Made by a program: the position numbers and the translations under genes. Under the pieces are notes generated by a model. That model did no database searches. It was not told the DNA's origin and saw nothing but the letters and a program-made list of their open reading frames with translations. Source: Biformimicrobium ophioploci (lineage in GTDB: Bacteria; Pseudomonadota; Gammaproteobacteria; Pseudomonadales; Cellvibrionaceae). From it: a DNA stretch of 64,000 bases. The stretch is from contig NZ_BSYJ01000001.1 in the NCBI RefSeq assembly GCF_030270605.1, forward strand, positions 728,261 through 792,260. Reading direction: 5' to 3'. Shown here piece after piece: positions 8,058-15,977 of the stretch (position 1 is its first letter; the number at the start of each line of letters is the position of its first letter).

Positions 8058-9743
8058 ATGTTGAGAGTCGCCGCGCTGCAATTTGCCACCGGCAGCTGTG
8101 CGGAAGAAAACCTGGCCACCTGCCTGCGCATGATCGATGCAGCCGCGGTGCAGGGCGCAAAGCTGCTGGTACTGCCGGAATTCTGTAATCATATTTCCTG
8201 GTATCGTGACCAGGCACACGCCTGGCAGGAAGCTCTGGAACCGGAGGGCGGATTCCTGCAGGCGATTGCCGCGCGCGCCCTGCGCCACCGCATACATATC
8301 CTGATCAACGTTTCCCTGCGCCGCCGGCACCCGGCCATCAGTGTCACTTCCATTCTCTACGGCCCCGATGGCACGTGCCTCGGAGAAGCCGACAAGCAGG
8401 GCCTGATGGGGCATGAGAACGATTTCTTTGTGCCGGCCAAGGAGGCCGGGAAGGTAATCGATACCGGTATTGGCCGCATCGGGATCTTCGCCTGCCGTGA
8501 CGGCATCAGCTTCGAGCCGGCGCGGCGCCTGGCGCTTATGGGGGCAGACCTGTTGTGCAACTCCCTCAATTCGTTCGCGTTTGATGAGGCCAGCCTTCAT
8601 GTGCCGGCGCGGGCTGCGGAGAATCGCCTGTACCTGGTGGCGGCGAACAAGGTGGGGCCGCTGGTGCCGGGAGAGGAGCTGGGCATGGTCAGCAGGTTGA
8701 CCGCCATTCCACAGGCGCTGTTGTACGGTGCGGGTGAGAGCCAGGTGGTACAGCCGGATGGCCGTGCGCTCAGACGGGCGCCGCGCGCACAGGAGGCGGT
8801 GCTGATTGCGGACCTGCCGCCAGCCGCGGAACGGCGCCGCCTGCGGGGTGCAGGCTTGTTGCCACGGCGCCCCGAGATTTACCGGTCGCTCTTGCAGGCG
8901 CCGCTGCAGGCCAATGGCGAAAGCGCAACGCGCACAGCAGAAGCGATCGAAGTGGCGCTGGTGCGTCCGCTGGGAGAGGGCCGCGCAGCACTGGCGCATG
9001 TGGAAGAACTTCTGCAGCAGTTGCCGGCGAGTACGCAGCTGGCGTTGCTGCCAGAGCGTTTTGCGCAGACTGGTGAACATCCGGTTGCGGCTGCGGTGAT
9101 TCGTGAGCGCCTGCAGGCCATCTGTCAGGCGCGGAATCTACAGGTCTGCACCAGCCTGGTGGAAGGCGATGCTCACGTGGGGGTGTTGCTGGATGGCAGC
9201 GGGGTACGCCTGCAGCAGCCGCAATTGCATGTCGAGCGGGGCTGCGGCGACGCACTGCTGACAGCAGAACTGGAGTGGGGCCGCGTTGCGATACTGGTGG
9301 GTGACGACTGCCTTTCCCCGGAGCTGGCGAAGATGGCGGCGCTGGCCGGTGCCCACTGCCTGTTGCTGCCGTGCGCGGCGCCGGACACTCGTGTGGCCCG
9401 GGGAGCCGCCAATGGCACGCTGGACCTGGCGCTGCTGCTCGCGGCCCGGGCCGCGGAGAATCGCCTGTGTCTCGCTGCGTGTGCGGGTTCCGCCGAAGGC
9501 ATGTTGGCAACACTGGAGCGCGAGTTCACCCTGATGTCGCCGTGGCCGTCGCGTCGATTTGACGGCAATATCAATGCGCCGCTGCGTACGCCGCAATCCG
9601 GTGAAACTACCCTCCAGGTCCTGCATCCGCGAGCGGCAGAGAACAAAATGATCTCCGCCAATACGGATCTACTGCGCGATCGGCCGCTGCAGTCCTGTGC
9701 GGCACTGCTGCGGAGGGAAGAAGAAATTGCCTGTGCAGATTGA
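8058..9743 (+). CDS. Tandem carbon-nitrogen hydrolase (nitrilase superfamily) protein
   Basis: A 561-aa protein with two nitrilase-superfamily halves. The first (about 1-270) has the complete Glu-Lys-Cys triad: Glu41 in LPEF, Lys113 in ADKQ, and Cys146 in FACRDG. The second half keeps the fold landmarks (LLPERF, then ILVGDD, then AARAAENRLCLAA), but the position of the nucleophile reads Gly where FACRDG has Cys, so it is probably catalytically dead or structural. ATG 8058 is used; TTG 8052 has a better-spaced GGGGAAA site and may be the true start. It heads a plus-strand pair with the unknown gene at 9727. Likely an amidase acting on an amide or carbamoyl intermediate (inference). Confidence 0.88.
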   Translation: MLRVAALQFATGSCAEENLATCLRMIDAAAVQGAKLLVLPEFCNHISWYRDQAHAWQEALEPEGGFLQAIAARALRHRIHILINVSLRRRHPAISVTSILYGPDGTCLGEADKQGLMGHENDFFVPAKEAGKVIDTGIGRIGIFACRDGISFEPARRLALMGADLLCNSLNSFAFDEASLHVPARAAENRLYLVAANKVGPLVPGEELGMVSRLTAIPQALLYGAGESQVVQPDGRALRRAPRAQEAVLIADLPPAAERRRLRGAGLLPRRPEIYRSLLQAPLQANGESATRTAEAIEVALVRPLGEGRAALAHVEELLQQLPASTQLALLPERFAQTGEHPVAAAVIRERLQAICQARNLQVCTSLVEGDAHVGVLLDGSGVRLQQPQLHVERGCGDALLTAELEWGRVAILVGDDCLSPELAKMAALAGAHCLLLPCAAPDTRVARGAANGTLDLALLLAARAAENRLCLAACAGSAEGMLATLEREFTLMSPWPSRRFDGNINAPLRTPQSGETTLQVLHPRAAENKMISANTDLLRDRPLQSCAALLRREEEIACAD

Positions 9744-10506
9744 CGCTCGCCCAAAAGATGAATGCTTGCCTGCTGTGGCCGGGTCACCGCTGGCTGGGGG
9801 GCGCTACTCATATCTGTGCGAGGGTGAACTGGTGCCGGTCAAAGAGCACTGGCAGCTGTGGCGCCAGGGGCAGGCGTTTGTGATACAGAGCGAGCGCTGG
9901 ATCGAGCCGCTACAGGCCAGTATCGCAGTACAGGCGGTATTCAGGGGGCAACAGCTGCGGGTTTGCCTGACGCGTTGGCTGGAAGGCCCGGGGGGGCAGG
10001 CCAGCGCCAGTAGCCTGTACCGGGACACAGAAGGTGGCCTGTACCGCTGGCGCAGTCGCGGGCAACCGGCCAGCAGTGTGCGGAGCAGGCATGCCCATTA
10101 TTTTCCGCTTTTACGTATTTTTGCCGGCTACCTGCTGACGCGGCTCGCACAAGATGGAAAAAAGGAAAGTGAGGTGCTGGTGCCGTGGATTGAGCAGCCG
10201 CAGGAACGAACGCGCCTGTTCAGTCCGGATTTTTCCCGGCGCCGGGTGAGTTTGGGTGAGAGCGGTCCCTGGCGGGGTGAAGGGGCGCAGCATGCGGACA
10301 GTGTGCTGTATCACGGCGGCCAGTATCAGGACGGCAGCCGCTACTGGCTCAACTGTGGTTTATTGCTCGGTTACGACTGGTCCCAGGCCGGGCGGCAGTG
10401 GCAGGTGCGACTTGAAGATTATCGTGGCCACTGGCCGGGTGCCGAGCTGTGGCAACAGCGGTTCGGCGTTACCGGCCGGAAGTTGGACGCTGAGCAGGCG
10501 CCCTAA
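9727..10506 (+). CDS. Protein of unknown function following the tandem nitrilase
   Basis: About 259 aa, overlapping the nitrilase gene end, so co-translated with it. TTG 9727 is preferred because a GGAGG site lies 10 bp upstream; GTG 9733 is possible. No signal peptide or membrane segment is clear. The sequence is rich in Trp, Arg and Gln with repeated short beta-like stretches (YRWRSRG, YHGGQYQDGSRYWLNCG). It ends four bases into the convergent GntR gene. I do not recognise the family. Its coupling to the nitrilase suggests a partner subunit or an enzyme of the next step, but nothing in the sequence proves it. Confidence 0.7.
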   Translation: MPVQIDARPKDECLPAVAGSPLAGGRYSYLCEGELVPVKEHWQLWRQGQAFVIQSERWIEPLQASIAVQAVFRGQQLRVCLTRWLEGPGGQASASSLYRDTEGGLYRWRSRGQPASSVRSRHAHYFPLLRIFAGYLLTRLAQDGKKESEVLVPWIEQPQERTRLFSPDFSRRRVSLGESGPWRGEGAQHADSVLYHGGQYQDGSRYWLNCGLLLGYDWSQAGRQWQVRLEDYRGHWPGAELWQQRFGVTGRKLDAEQAP

Positions 10507-11285
10507 ATTTCATCCGCTTTCAGGTCCATCTGGTACTTGAAGCGGTCCGGGTGGTAGAGCACGTGCATATAGTCCACCAGCTTCTCGTTGCCATTGACCT
10601 TGTTGTAGGAGTAGCGGGTCAGGCTGAGCAGGGCAGCACCAACCGGGATGTCCAGTTCACGTGCGACATCCGGCGTTGCGGACTCCGCGCTCAGGGTCTG
10701 GGTCACATGGGTAATCTCGAGGCCGTGCGCGCGGAAGATCTCCAGGCGCGGGCGTGTGGCGAACTGGCGCGCGGAAATATTTTTCTTGAGGCCCGCGGTC
10801 CAGCTGACGTAGTAAGCAAACGGTGCGCCGTCGCGGAAGCGGGTGCGTTCGAGTAGCAGCGCGGTTTCACCGGCATCGAGGCCGAGCTCTTCGCGCACTT
10901 CTGCCGGCGGTTGCAAGCGCGAACAGGTGCGTACCTTTACGTCCGAGTGCCGCGCCATACTCTCGATTTCCTGCAGCATTGCGACAAGCGGTGCCTTTAC
11001 CGGCTGCTGGCGGTACTCGTATGTGACATGGGTGCCCTTGCCGCGCCGGCGCTCGACCAGGTCTTCCGCGGCCAGCTCATCCATGGCGCGCTTGGCGGTA
11101 ATCCGGGATACGCCGAAAGCGTCGGCCAGCTGTAATTCCGTCGGCATCTGCGCGCCGATTTCCAGGGTGCCGTTCAGGATCGCACTTTTCAGCAGGGTGT
11201 AGAGCTGAAAATACAGGGGCGTGTGGGATTCCTCACTCAGGGATTCCAGTTGTTGTTTGCTGAACAGCTTGGTCACGGCTTCCAT
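10503..11285 (-). CDS. GntR family regulator, HutC/UTRA subfamily
   Basis: A 260-aa repressor-type regulator. The N-terminal winged helix (LYFQLYTLLKSAILNG through VSRITAKRAMDELAAEDLVERRRGKGTHV) is followed by a UTRA ligand-binding domain (RTRFRDGAPFAYYVSWTAGL and a late ALLSLTRYSYN). ATG 11285 (start MEAVTKLF) fits a GAGG site 9 bp upstream; ATG 11294 is the alternative. The protein probably senses a small carboxylate or amide intermediate. It sits near the centre of the island downstream of two deacetylase-type hydrolases. An operator-like TAATGATATATC is just upstream, which suggests autoregulation (inference). Confidence 0.93.
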   Translation of the reverse strand: MEAVTKLFSKQQLESLSEESHTPLYFQLYTLLKSAILNGTLEIGAQMPTELQLADAFGVSRITAKRAMDELAAEDLVERRRGKGTHVTYEYRQQPVKAPLVAMLQEIESMARHSDVKVRTCSRLQPPAEVREELGLDAGETALLLERTRFRDGAPFAYYVSWTAGLKKNISARQFATRPRLEIFRAHGLEITHVTQTLSAESATPDVARELDIPVGAALLSLTRYSYNKVNGNEKLVDYMHVLYHPDRFKYQMDLKADEI

Positions 11286-11316
11286 TCGATGCATCCTCAA
11301 GGCCGCCAAAAAGGCC

Positions 11317-11328
11317 TAATGATATATC
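11317..11328. promoter_or_regulatory. Operator-like site upstream of the GntR gene
   Basis: TAATGATATATC; its reverse complement GATATATCATTA matches the core of the other island sites. It lies about 30 bp upstream of the chosen GntR start, suitable for autorepression. Confidence 0.5.
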
Positions 11329-11363
11329 TTTTTAGGACAAATGCCAGATCAGGTGCTGGTTGC

Positions 11364-12299
11364 TCAGGCCTCGGCCGCAGCGCAGTGCTGCAGGAGTTCC
11401 GTCGCCGGTGCACTGAAGACTTCTGCTTTGTCACTGACGTAAGCCAGCACCCGCTCCAGATAACCGATGCGGTGTGGCTGGCCGAGCATCCACGGGTGGA
11501 TATTCAGCGCCAGGATGCGTCCGCCCTGTTCCCGGGACTCCGCCAGCAACAGGTCACAGGCATCTTCCAGTTGCTCTGCATAAGAGCGTTCGGAGTGCAG
11601 GTTATTGCGCAGGATGAACTGGTCCTCGAGTTCGGTGGAGAGCGGCATGGCCCACAGGTCGCCGGACGCCGTGCGGAAGCGATAGGGCATGTCGTCATTG
11701 ACCCAGTCGCAGAAATACTCGATGCCCCGCTGCGCCAGCAGTGCCGGCGTGTTTTCGCTGTGGATCTTGCCGGGGCTGAGCCAGCCACGCACGGCCTGCC
11801 CGGTTGCTTCGCGCAGTGTATCGATGCTGCGCTCGACCAGTTCGCGCTCCATCTCAACAGGTTGGCCGCCGTAGTGCGGGCTGTCCATGTTCCAGCCATG
11901 CGCAATAATTTCATCGCCGCGTTCGCGTAGCAGGTGTAGCAGGTAGGGCGCGCGCTCGGCCAGCTCCGCGTTCACCGCAAATGTCGGCCGCACCTTGTAG
12001 CGATCGAGCGCGCGCAGGATACGGAAAATGCCCACCCGGTTGCCATAGTCGCGCAGGGAGAAGTGGCGCAGGTCCGGATAGGGCATGGTCATGCCGGCGG
12101 CCGGCGGGAAAGGCTTGCCGCGCTGGTTGAGCGGGAAAAACTGCAGGCTGACATTGACCCACAGCGCCAGCTTGCCCTGCGGCCACTGTACCGGTTTACG
12201 CTGGCTGAGCATCTGCCAGTCGTAATGGTCGTGATCCATGCCGTATTGCCGCTGCGGGTATTGCAGGTGGGCCGGGTCCAGTTCGGAAAAGTCAGGCAT
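11364..12299 (-). CDS. Polysaccharide deacetylase-fold hydrolase (PuuE-like), copy 1
   Basis: A 311-aa NodB-fold protein of the allantoinase/imidase-like branch rather than a chitin deacetylase. It has no signal peptide and lacks the canonical TFDDG motif. Seen: RDYGNRVGIFRIL, an AHGWNMDSPHYGG metal-site region, GWLSPGKIHSENT, and LNIHPWMLGQPHR near the C-terminus. ATG 12299 is chosen; it overlaps the end of the upstream paralog by 8 bp, so the two are translationally coupled. Relatives open cyclic amide or imide rings. Here I infer hydrolysis of pyrrole-derived imides or lactams. The exact substrate is unknown. Confidence 0.85.
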   Translation of the reverse strand: MPDFSELDPAHLQYPQRQYGMDHDHYDWQMLSQRKPVQWPQGKLALWVNVSLQFFPLNQRGKPFPPAAGMTMPYPDLRHFSLRDYGNRVGIFRILRALDRYKVRPTFAVNAELAERAPYLLHLLRERGDEIIAHGWNMDSPHYGGQPVEMERELVERSIDTLREATGQAVRGWLSPGKIHSENTPALLAQRGIEYFCDWVNDDMPYRFRTASGDLWAMPLSTELEDQFILRNNLHSERSYAEQLEDACDLLLAESREQGGRILALNIHPWMLGQPHRIGYLERVLAYVSDKAEVFSAPATELLQHCAAAEA

Positions 12300-13278
12300 G
12301 GCCTTGCGCCTCGGTTTTCGCTCCGGTGTTGTCGAAGCCGGCTTGCACCTGCTTGCTGGCGATGTCAGTGCGCGCAACATCGAAATAATGTTGCAGGTAA
12401 TACTCGGCAATTTCGCGTCCGGTTGTCACCCAGACGTCCGGGTGGCCGGTGATGTATTCCAGCGCCTCCTCGAATGCGCGCAAGCGGTGCGGGCAACTCA
12501 CCTGGTAATTGTGTGTGGGAATACACATGACGGTGCCGCTCTCGGCGCCTTCGAGATACAGGCGATCAAAATTGTCTTTCAGCATCTGGCCATAGCGGCG
12601 CGGCTCCACCTTGTTCACCACATAGGCGATGGTGTCATTCATTTCCAGGGAATAGGGGACGGAAACAAAGCGCTTGCCGTTGCGCAGCCTGATGGGAGTG
12701 GGCTGGTCATCGTGGAACAGGTCACAGGTATAGAAGCCCGCCTCGTCGCCGAAAAGTTCGGAGCCAACTTCCGCAAAGTGATCCAGGGTCCGTTCGGAGT
12801 GAGACAGCGCCGGTGCCAGATAGCCCGCACACTTCTGCCCGGTATGCCGGTGAATGGTCTCGATGGAATCGCGAATCATGTCGCGCTCCTGTTCGTCTGA
12901 CATGCCGTAGGTGTAGCGCGTGTTGTATATGCCGTGGCTGAAAAACTCCCAGTTGCGCTCTGCGCACATTGCGATGATTTCCGGGTGGTGTTCGCACAGG
13001 GCAGTAGAAAGGGAAACAGATCCGCGCACGCCATATTTTTCCAGCAGCGCCATCTGTCGCACATGGCCAACACGATTACCGTAGTCGCGAATGCTGTATC
13101 CGGGTACCGCCGGCGCCGGTTGTGGCCAGGCCTTGCGGTAGGGGTTGGCCGGTGGCTGAAGTTCGTAGAATTCAATGTTGGGCGCTACCCAGAAAGCCAA
13201 CTTCGCGCCATTTGGCCACTGGATCTGCGGGCGCTGGTGGTAGGGCCAGTAATCGTAAAAGCCGGGATCCGATTTCAT
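12292..13278 (-). CDS. Polysaccharide deacetylase-fold hydrolase (PuuE-like), copy 2
   Basis: A 328-aa NodB-fold hydrolase, homologous in layout to the next gene (PYRKAWPQPAPAVPGYSIRDYGNRVGHVRQMALLEKYGV...). Metal and active-site landmarks are FFSHGIYNTRY, a GYLAPALSHSERT segment, and CIPTHNYQVSCPHR. There is no signal peptide, so it acts in the cytoplasm, against a cell-wall role. It lies between the isochorismatase gene (36 bp away) and copy 1 (8-bp overlap) in a minus-strand operon. Two adjacent paralogs may form a hetero-oligomer or act on two ring types (inference). Confidence 0.85.
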   Translation of the reverse strand: MKSDPGFYDYWPYHQRPQIQWPNGAKLAFWVAPNIEFYELQPPANPYRKAWPQPAPAVPGYSIRDYGNRVGHVRQMALLEKYGVRGSVSLSTALCEHHPEIIAMCAERNWEFFSHGIYNTRYTYGMSDEQERDMIRDSIETIHRHTGQKCAGYLAPALSHSERTLDHFAEVGSELFGDEAGFYTCDLFHDDQPTPIRLRNGKRFVSVPYSLEMNDTIAYVVNKVEPRRYGQMLKDNFDRLYLEGAESGTVMCIPTHNYQVSCPHRLRAFEEALEYITGHPDVWVTTGREIAEYYLQHYFDVARTDIASKQVQAGFDNTGAKTEAQGHA

Positions 13279-13313
13279 ATTGCGCCTTTCCTCGGTGAGG
13301 TAATCTATGTGGC

Positions 13314-13985
13314 CTACTGATTGTTGCCCTGGTCAAGCCAGCGGAATACATCTGCCACTTCCAGTACATCCGCGTATTTCAGGGACAGGTCGGTGAGGTT
13401 GGCGTAGTGGAAGCTCTCGTGCTTATCCGCAACGCACTCCTCGGGCACGATGGTGCGATAGCCGCGTGACAGGCTGTCCACGGCAGTGGCGCGGATACAG
13501 CCCGAGGTGGAGCCCCCGGTGATGATCAGTGTGTCCACCTGGTGCCATACCAGCAGTGACTGCAGCTGGGTTTCGAAGAAGGCGCTCGGCATCTTCTTGA
13601 GGTAGATGACGTCGCGCTGGCGGTCGATCTGCAGGCGGTCATCAAACTCGCTGCGCTCGGACCCGAACTTGATGTTCTGGAGCGAATCCGGGGTATCCGT
13701 GCGGGTGCCCCAGATACCGGCGTCCTCGCCGGAGTCCATGTAGGCCACATGCGTCCAGACCACGGGCCAACCCTTTTCCCTGAACTGCTTGCCGAGTTCA
13801 TTGATATAGTGCATCTGATTGGGGTCGGTTTCGTAGGCGGTCTTGAACAGGTCCGTGCGGGTATAGGCCTTTTGCGGATCTACATTGATCAGTGCCGCCT
13901 TGTGCCCGAAACCAAAGCGCTTGCGGGCCGGATTGGCCTTGATATCGAGGTAGATTTCTCGCGCGGTCTTTGTGCTTGTTTCCAT
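13314..13985 (-). CDS. Isochorismatase-family amidohydrolase
   Basis: A 223-aa cysteine hydrolase of the isochorismatase/N-carbamoylsarcosine amidase/maleamate amidohydrolase family. Seen: the nucleophilic Asp in AALINVDPQKAY, a Lys in the YLKKMPSAFFET segment, the cis-peptide and Cys motif TGGSTSGCIRATAVDSLSRGY, and late EECVAD. The N-terminus METSTK begins at ATG 13985 (a longer frame upstream is spurious). It is the first gene of the minus-strand operon leading to the two PuuE-like hydrolases. By analogy with maleamate amidohydrolase it would deaminate the half-amide left after imide opening (inference). Confidence 0.9.
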   Translation of the reverse strand: METSTKTAREIYLDIKANPARKRFGFGHKAALINVDPQKAYTRTDLFKTAYETDPNQMHYINELGKQFREKGWPVVWTHVAYMDSGEDAGIWGTRTDTPDSLQNIKFGSERSEFDDRLQIDRQRDVIYLKKMPSAFFETQLQSLLVWHQVDTLIITGGSTSGCIRATAVDSLSRGYRTIVPEECVADKHESFHYANLTDLSLKYADVLEVADVFRWLDQGNNQ

Positions 13986-14027
13986 GATGGCACCTGCGGC
14001 GGCTGCATTGCTTTTATTGTTATAATG

Positions 14028-14040
14028 GTATATCAATATG
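14028..14040. promoter_or_regulatory. Operator-like site between isochorismatase and membrane-protein genes
   Basis: GTATATCAATATG in the 140-bp divergent gap, matching the sites at 7987, 8028, 11317 and 15489. A TATAAT (14021-14026) immediately to its left could be a plus-strand -10 box. Confidence 0.55.
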
Positions 14041-14126
14041 TTTATTGCGGCAACGCGGGGCGTCTCCCGCCTCTGGCGTTCGCGTCGCTTGGCTATTGAT
14101 ACTCCAGATTGGAAAAATGTACCAGC

Positions 14127-14792
14127 ATGAGCATTTATCTGTTTGTAAAATTGCTGCACAACCTGTGTTTTGTCTACTGGCTGGGTGGTGATCTCGGTAC
14201 TTTCTACGCGAGCCGGTTTGTCACGAGGCCCGAACTCTCCCCGCAGTCGCGCAGCACCGCGCTGACCATCATGATGGGGTGTGACCAGGGGCCGCGTTTC
14301 TGCATGCCGCTGATCCTGCCGCTGGGGCTGCAGCTGGCACATATGTCAGGCCAGTTTGCGGTCGCGGAAAGCTGGTTGTGGCTGGCCTGGGCACTCTGTA
14401 TTGGCTGGTTTGCACTGGTGGCGACGCTGCACTTTGCCCATGGCGGGAGCTTCGTGCCGGCGCTGACCCGGCTCGATTTCTACCTGCGCGCTGTGATTAT
14501 CGTTGTGCTGCTCGGCCTTGCTGCCTACGCACTGCTGACCGATGCGATCATTGCGGCAGACTGGCTCGCCATCAAGCTGGGCATCTTTGCATTGCTGGTG
14601 CTGTGCGGCCTGATGATTCGCGTGCGCCTCAAGGCATTTATACAGGCCTGGGGCCGGCTGATGTCCGGTGATGAAAGCGATGAAGTGAATGGCACCATCA
14701 GCCGCTCGATCAAGTCGTGCCGCCCGTTTGTCTACCTGATCTGGATAGGCCTGCTCGCGAATGCGGCCTACGGATTACACCTTCTGACGTGA
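14127..14792 (+). CDS. Integral membrane protein, four or five TM segments
   Basis: A 221-aa membrane protein. TM1 contains a His in KLLHNLCFVYWLGGDLG, a pattern reminiscent of CopD, DUF2269 and HemJ-type proteins, where this His can bind heme or metal. Other hydrophobic spans follow around LWLAWALCIGWFALVATL, FYLRAVIIVVLLGLAAYALL and the C-terminal YLIWIGLLANAAYGLHLL. The family is not certain. It heads a plus-strand operon with the glutathione-transferase-like gene (16-bp gap) and is preceded by an operator-like site. A role in redox or transport at the membrane for the tetrapyrrole pathway is possible but unproven. Confidence 0.8.
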   Translation: MSIYLFVKLLHNLCFVYWLGGDLGTFYASRFVTRPELSPQSRSTALTIMMGCDQGPRFCMPLILPLGLQLAHMSGQFAVAESWLWLAWALCIGWFALVATLHFAHGGSFVPALTRLDFYLRAVIIVVLLGLAAYALLTDAIIAADWLAIKLGIFALLVLCGLMIRVRLKAFIQAWGRLMSGDESDEVNGTISRSIKSCRPFVYLIWIGLLANAAYGLHLLT

Positions 14793-14808
14793 TAGCCGGA
14801 GACTGCCC

Positions 14809-15474
14809 TTGAAACTCTATAGCCTGCCGCACTCACCCTATTCCGCGCGTGTGCGCATCCAGATCGCATTGCAGGGCCTGCCGGTCGAAGTGCTGCCGCC
14901 ACCGATTCCGCTGCGGACAGCAGAATTTTACCAGCACTTCCCGCTGGGCAAGTTGCCCGTACTGGAGCTCGAGGATGGCAACCAGGTGGCAGAAAGCTGG
15001 GCGATCATGGAGTATCTGGAGGAGCTGTCTGCCGGGGCGGGATCAGGTGCAGCACTGATGCCGGCAAATCCACTCGATCGGGCCAGGGTGCGCGCCCTGG
15101 GTCGTTACGCCGACCTGCATCTCGCAGTAAACGCGCTGTTCCCGCTGTTCCGCGCAGTAACCGGTGCGGCGGAGATCGAGCCGGGCAGCCTGCGTGACAG
15201 CCTGGCCGCGGAACTCCGCAAGGGCGAGCGTCTGCTGGCTGAGGACGGTACCCCGGAGCGGCCGATGCACCTCGGGGATATTGCCCTGGCCCCGACCATT
15301 GCGTATGTACTGGAACTGGCGCCGGCGGCGGGCCTCGATGCACCGCTGGCCGAATTTGGGCATTTCAGTACCTGGTGGTCGCGGATGCAGGGGATCCCGG
15401 CCGTGGCAGAAACCCTGCAGGACATGCGGCAGGCCTATATCGCGTTTGCGGAGAGGATGGCCAGCAAGGCCTGA
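14809..15474 (+). CDS. Glutathione S-transferase family protein
   Basis: A 221-aa GST with thioredoxin-like N-domain (KLYSLPHSPYSARVRIQIAL, cis-Pro in GKLPVLE, then ESWAIMEYLEE) and all-helical C-domain with HLGDIALAPTIAYV. TTG 14809 is the likely start, with GGAG 6 bp upstream. Members isomerise maleyl compounds, ligate glutathione, or bind hydrophobic ligands such as porphyrins. In a pathway that would make substituted maleates, a cis-trans isomerase role is attractive, but ligand binding is just as possible. Confidence 0.9.
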   Translation: MKLYSLPHSPYSARVRIQIALQGLPVEVLPPPIPLRTAEFYQHFPLGKLPVLELEDGNQVAESWAIMEYLEELSAGAGSGAALMPANPLDRARVRALGRYADLHLAVNALFPLFRAVTGAAEIEPGSLRDSLAAELRKGERLLAEDGTPERPMHLGDIALAPTIAYVLELAPAAGLDAPLAEFGHFSTWWSRMQGIPAVAETLQDMRQAYIAFAERMASKA

Positions 15475-15488
15475 GTATACTCCTAAAA

Positions 15489-15509
15489 GTTATATTGACA
15501 TATCATTAG
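15489..15509. promoter_or_regulatory. Operator-like site upstream of the RedY-like operon
   Basis: An AT-rich element starting GTTATATTGACATATCATT lies about 50 bp upstream of the RedY-like start. It shares the GTTATAT opening with the 7987 site and the ATATCATTAG end with the 11317 site (in reverse complement). It probably controls the long plus-strand operon that follows. Confidence 0.55.
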
Positions 15510-15556
15510 CTCAAGAATAGCATTTTGGCAGATTCCTAAAGGCCGGAGGCTTTGCC

Positions 15557-15865
15557 ATGACCACTATTGTCGTGCTGTTCAATCTCAAGCCGGGCGTCAG
15601 CCCATCCGATTACGAACAGTGGGCGCTCAGTACCGACCTGCCCACGGTACGCCAACTCCCTTCAGTATCCGGCTTTGACGTGCTGCGCAGTACCGGCCTG
15701 CTCGGTTCCGATGCGGCTGCGCCCTATAGCTACGTTGAGTTGCTGGTTGTGAAAGACATGGAGCAGCTGGGAGCGGATGTCGCCACCGAAACCATGCAGC
15801 GCGTGGCCGCAGAGTTCCAGCAGTTCGCCGACAACCCGCAATTCATTCTCACCGAAAGCATCTGA
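15557..15865 (+). CDS. RedY/HapK-like small alpha/beta-barrel protein
   Basis: A 102-aa cytoplasmic protein opening TTIVVLFNLKPGVSPSDYEQWA, followed by DLPTVRQLPSVSGFDVLRS and a C-terminal QQFADNPQFILTESI strand. This is the pattern of REDY-like dimeric alpha+beta barrel proteins (HapK, RedY), known from prodigiosin (tripyrrole) biosynthetic clusters. The recognition is from memory of the family's shape and motifs. Its presence beside an RCCR-like reductase and a Rieske oxygenase strengthens a pyrrole-chemistry theme. Start ATG has an AGGCCGGAGG site upstream. Confidence 0.75.
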   Translation: MTTIVVLFNLKPGVSPSDYEQWALSTDLPTVRQLPSVSGFDVLRSTGLLGSDAAAPYSYVELLVVKDMEQLGADVATETMQRVAAEFQQFADNPQFILTESI

Positions 15866-15977
15866 TTGGCGCAGGCTTCGCGCATGCGTGCCTGCACCAC
15901 AGCTGCCGCTATAGAGGAACTTTAAAGGGCCTTTATAAGGCGCCTTGCCTATAGAGACTTTGAACAGGAGCGAGGAA

